Shown here one piece after another: positions 63,945 to 64,000 of a stretch of DNA of 64,000 nucleotides. The translations under genes and the position numbers were made by a program. This DNA is from CAZSBG01 sp964605145. GTDB lineage: Bacteria; Zhuqueibacterota; Zhuqueibacteria; Thermofontimicrobiales; Thermofontimicrobiaceae. The stretch covers positions 41,750 through 105,749 of the forward strand of contig CAZSBG010000005.1 in assembly GCA_964605145.1 (NCBI GenBank). Reading direction: 5' to 3'. Positions within the stretch are counted from its first letter, which is position 1. Each line of letters begins with the position of its first letter. The notes beneath the pieces were generated by a model that had not been told where the DNA came from, did no database searches, and saw nothing but the letters and a program-made list of their open reading frames with translations.

Positions 63945-64000
63945 CTAGTATCCACTCAATAATTAATGGTAGCCGAATCATTTAATCTATGCCAAGGCAA

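Noticed and set aside
63796..63981. Minus-strand frame at the window end as a transposase fragment
   Set aside because: It reads through the MITE and its inverted repeats and has no transposase motif.

Overview
The window looks like a chromosomal piece of a Gram-negative, heterotrophic bacterium of the FCB group, most like KSB1 or Calditrichota. The main evidence is two very large secreted proteins (45717-49874 and 50082-56072, both minus strand) that end in the YPNPFNPTTTI plus FlgD-like tail of type IX-type secretion cargo. Outer-membrane beta-barrels, lipoproteins and a CHASE2/sigma-54 regulator agree with this. The lineage is inferred from protein style only. I saw no rRNA, tRNA, CRISPR array or intact IS transposase.

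Layout. 1-5457: a 162-bp dispersed repeat, a secreted beta-helix protein, a remnant of an outer-membrane protein, a half-size EamA transporter and a membrane-bound MutS-like ATPase. 5803-11819: a long-form urocanate hydratase, then a type III restriction-modification pair (mod-res). 11844-17904: an array of operator-like palindromes, small membrane proteins, a CoA-acylating aldehyde dehydrogenase, a lipocalin, and a three-gene polyamine operon (pyruvoyl arginine decarboxylase, deoxyhypusine/homospermidine synthase-like enzyme, agmatinase). 18276-20132: a truncated sodium:solute symporter next to an AT-rich 1-kb islet bounded by inverted repeats and carrying a DUF6994-like gene. 20183-22968 (minus): cysH, trpB2-like and a CPBP protease. 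23000-28600 is accessory: palindromic repeats, a secreted BNR protein, an orphan Xre regulator between diverged repeats, and an RloC-like AAA ATPase (probable anticodon nuclease).

29055-40856: a GH57 glucan enzyme, an Mre11-like nuclease, then a minus-strand envelope cluster. In transcription order this cluster holds a CHASE2-sigma-54 activator, a beta-barrel protein with a near-consensus sigma-54 promoter, a second barrel fused to a transglutaminase-like domain, a FecR-like/tetratricopeptide protein and a lipoprotein. I regard it as the best candidate for an undescribed regulated envelope system. 40395-45318: SixA-like phosphatase, small proteins, a GNAT/YoaP protein, ComB, a palindrome-rich repeat and a UroD-like enzyme. 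45717-62134: the two giant secreted proteins, the second repeat copy, a tetratricopeptide protein, a methyltransferase overlapping a NamZ-like muramidase, and a PP2C-like protein apparently without catalytic residues, joined through a membrane helix to two LytR_C-like repeats. The window ends with a six-hairpin glycosidase lacking a normal start codon and a MITE-like element.

Several parts work together: arginine to agmatine to putrescine and probably homospermidine; Mod with Res; the CHASE2 activator with the adjacent sigma-54 promoter. Most other genes are single members of pathways completed elsewhere. Start sites were set by ribosome-binding sites; TTG and GTG starts are frequent.
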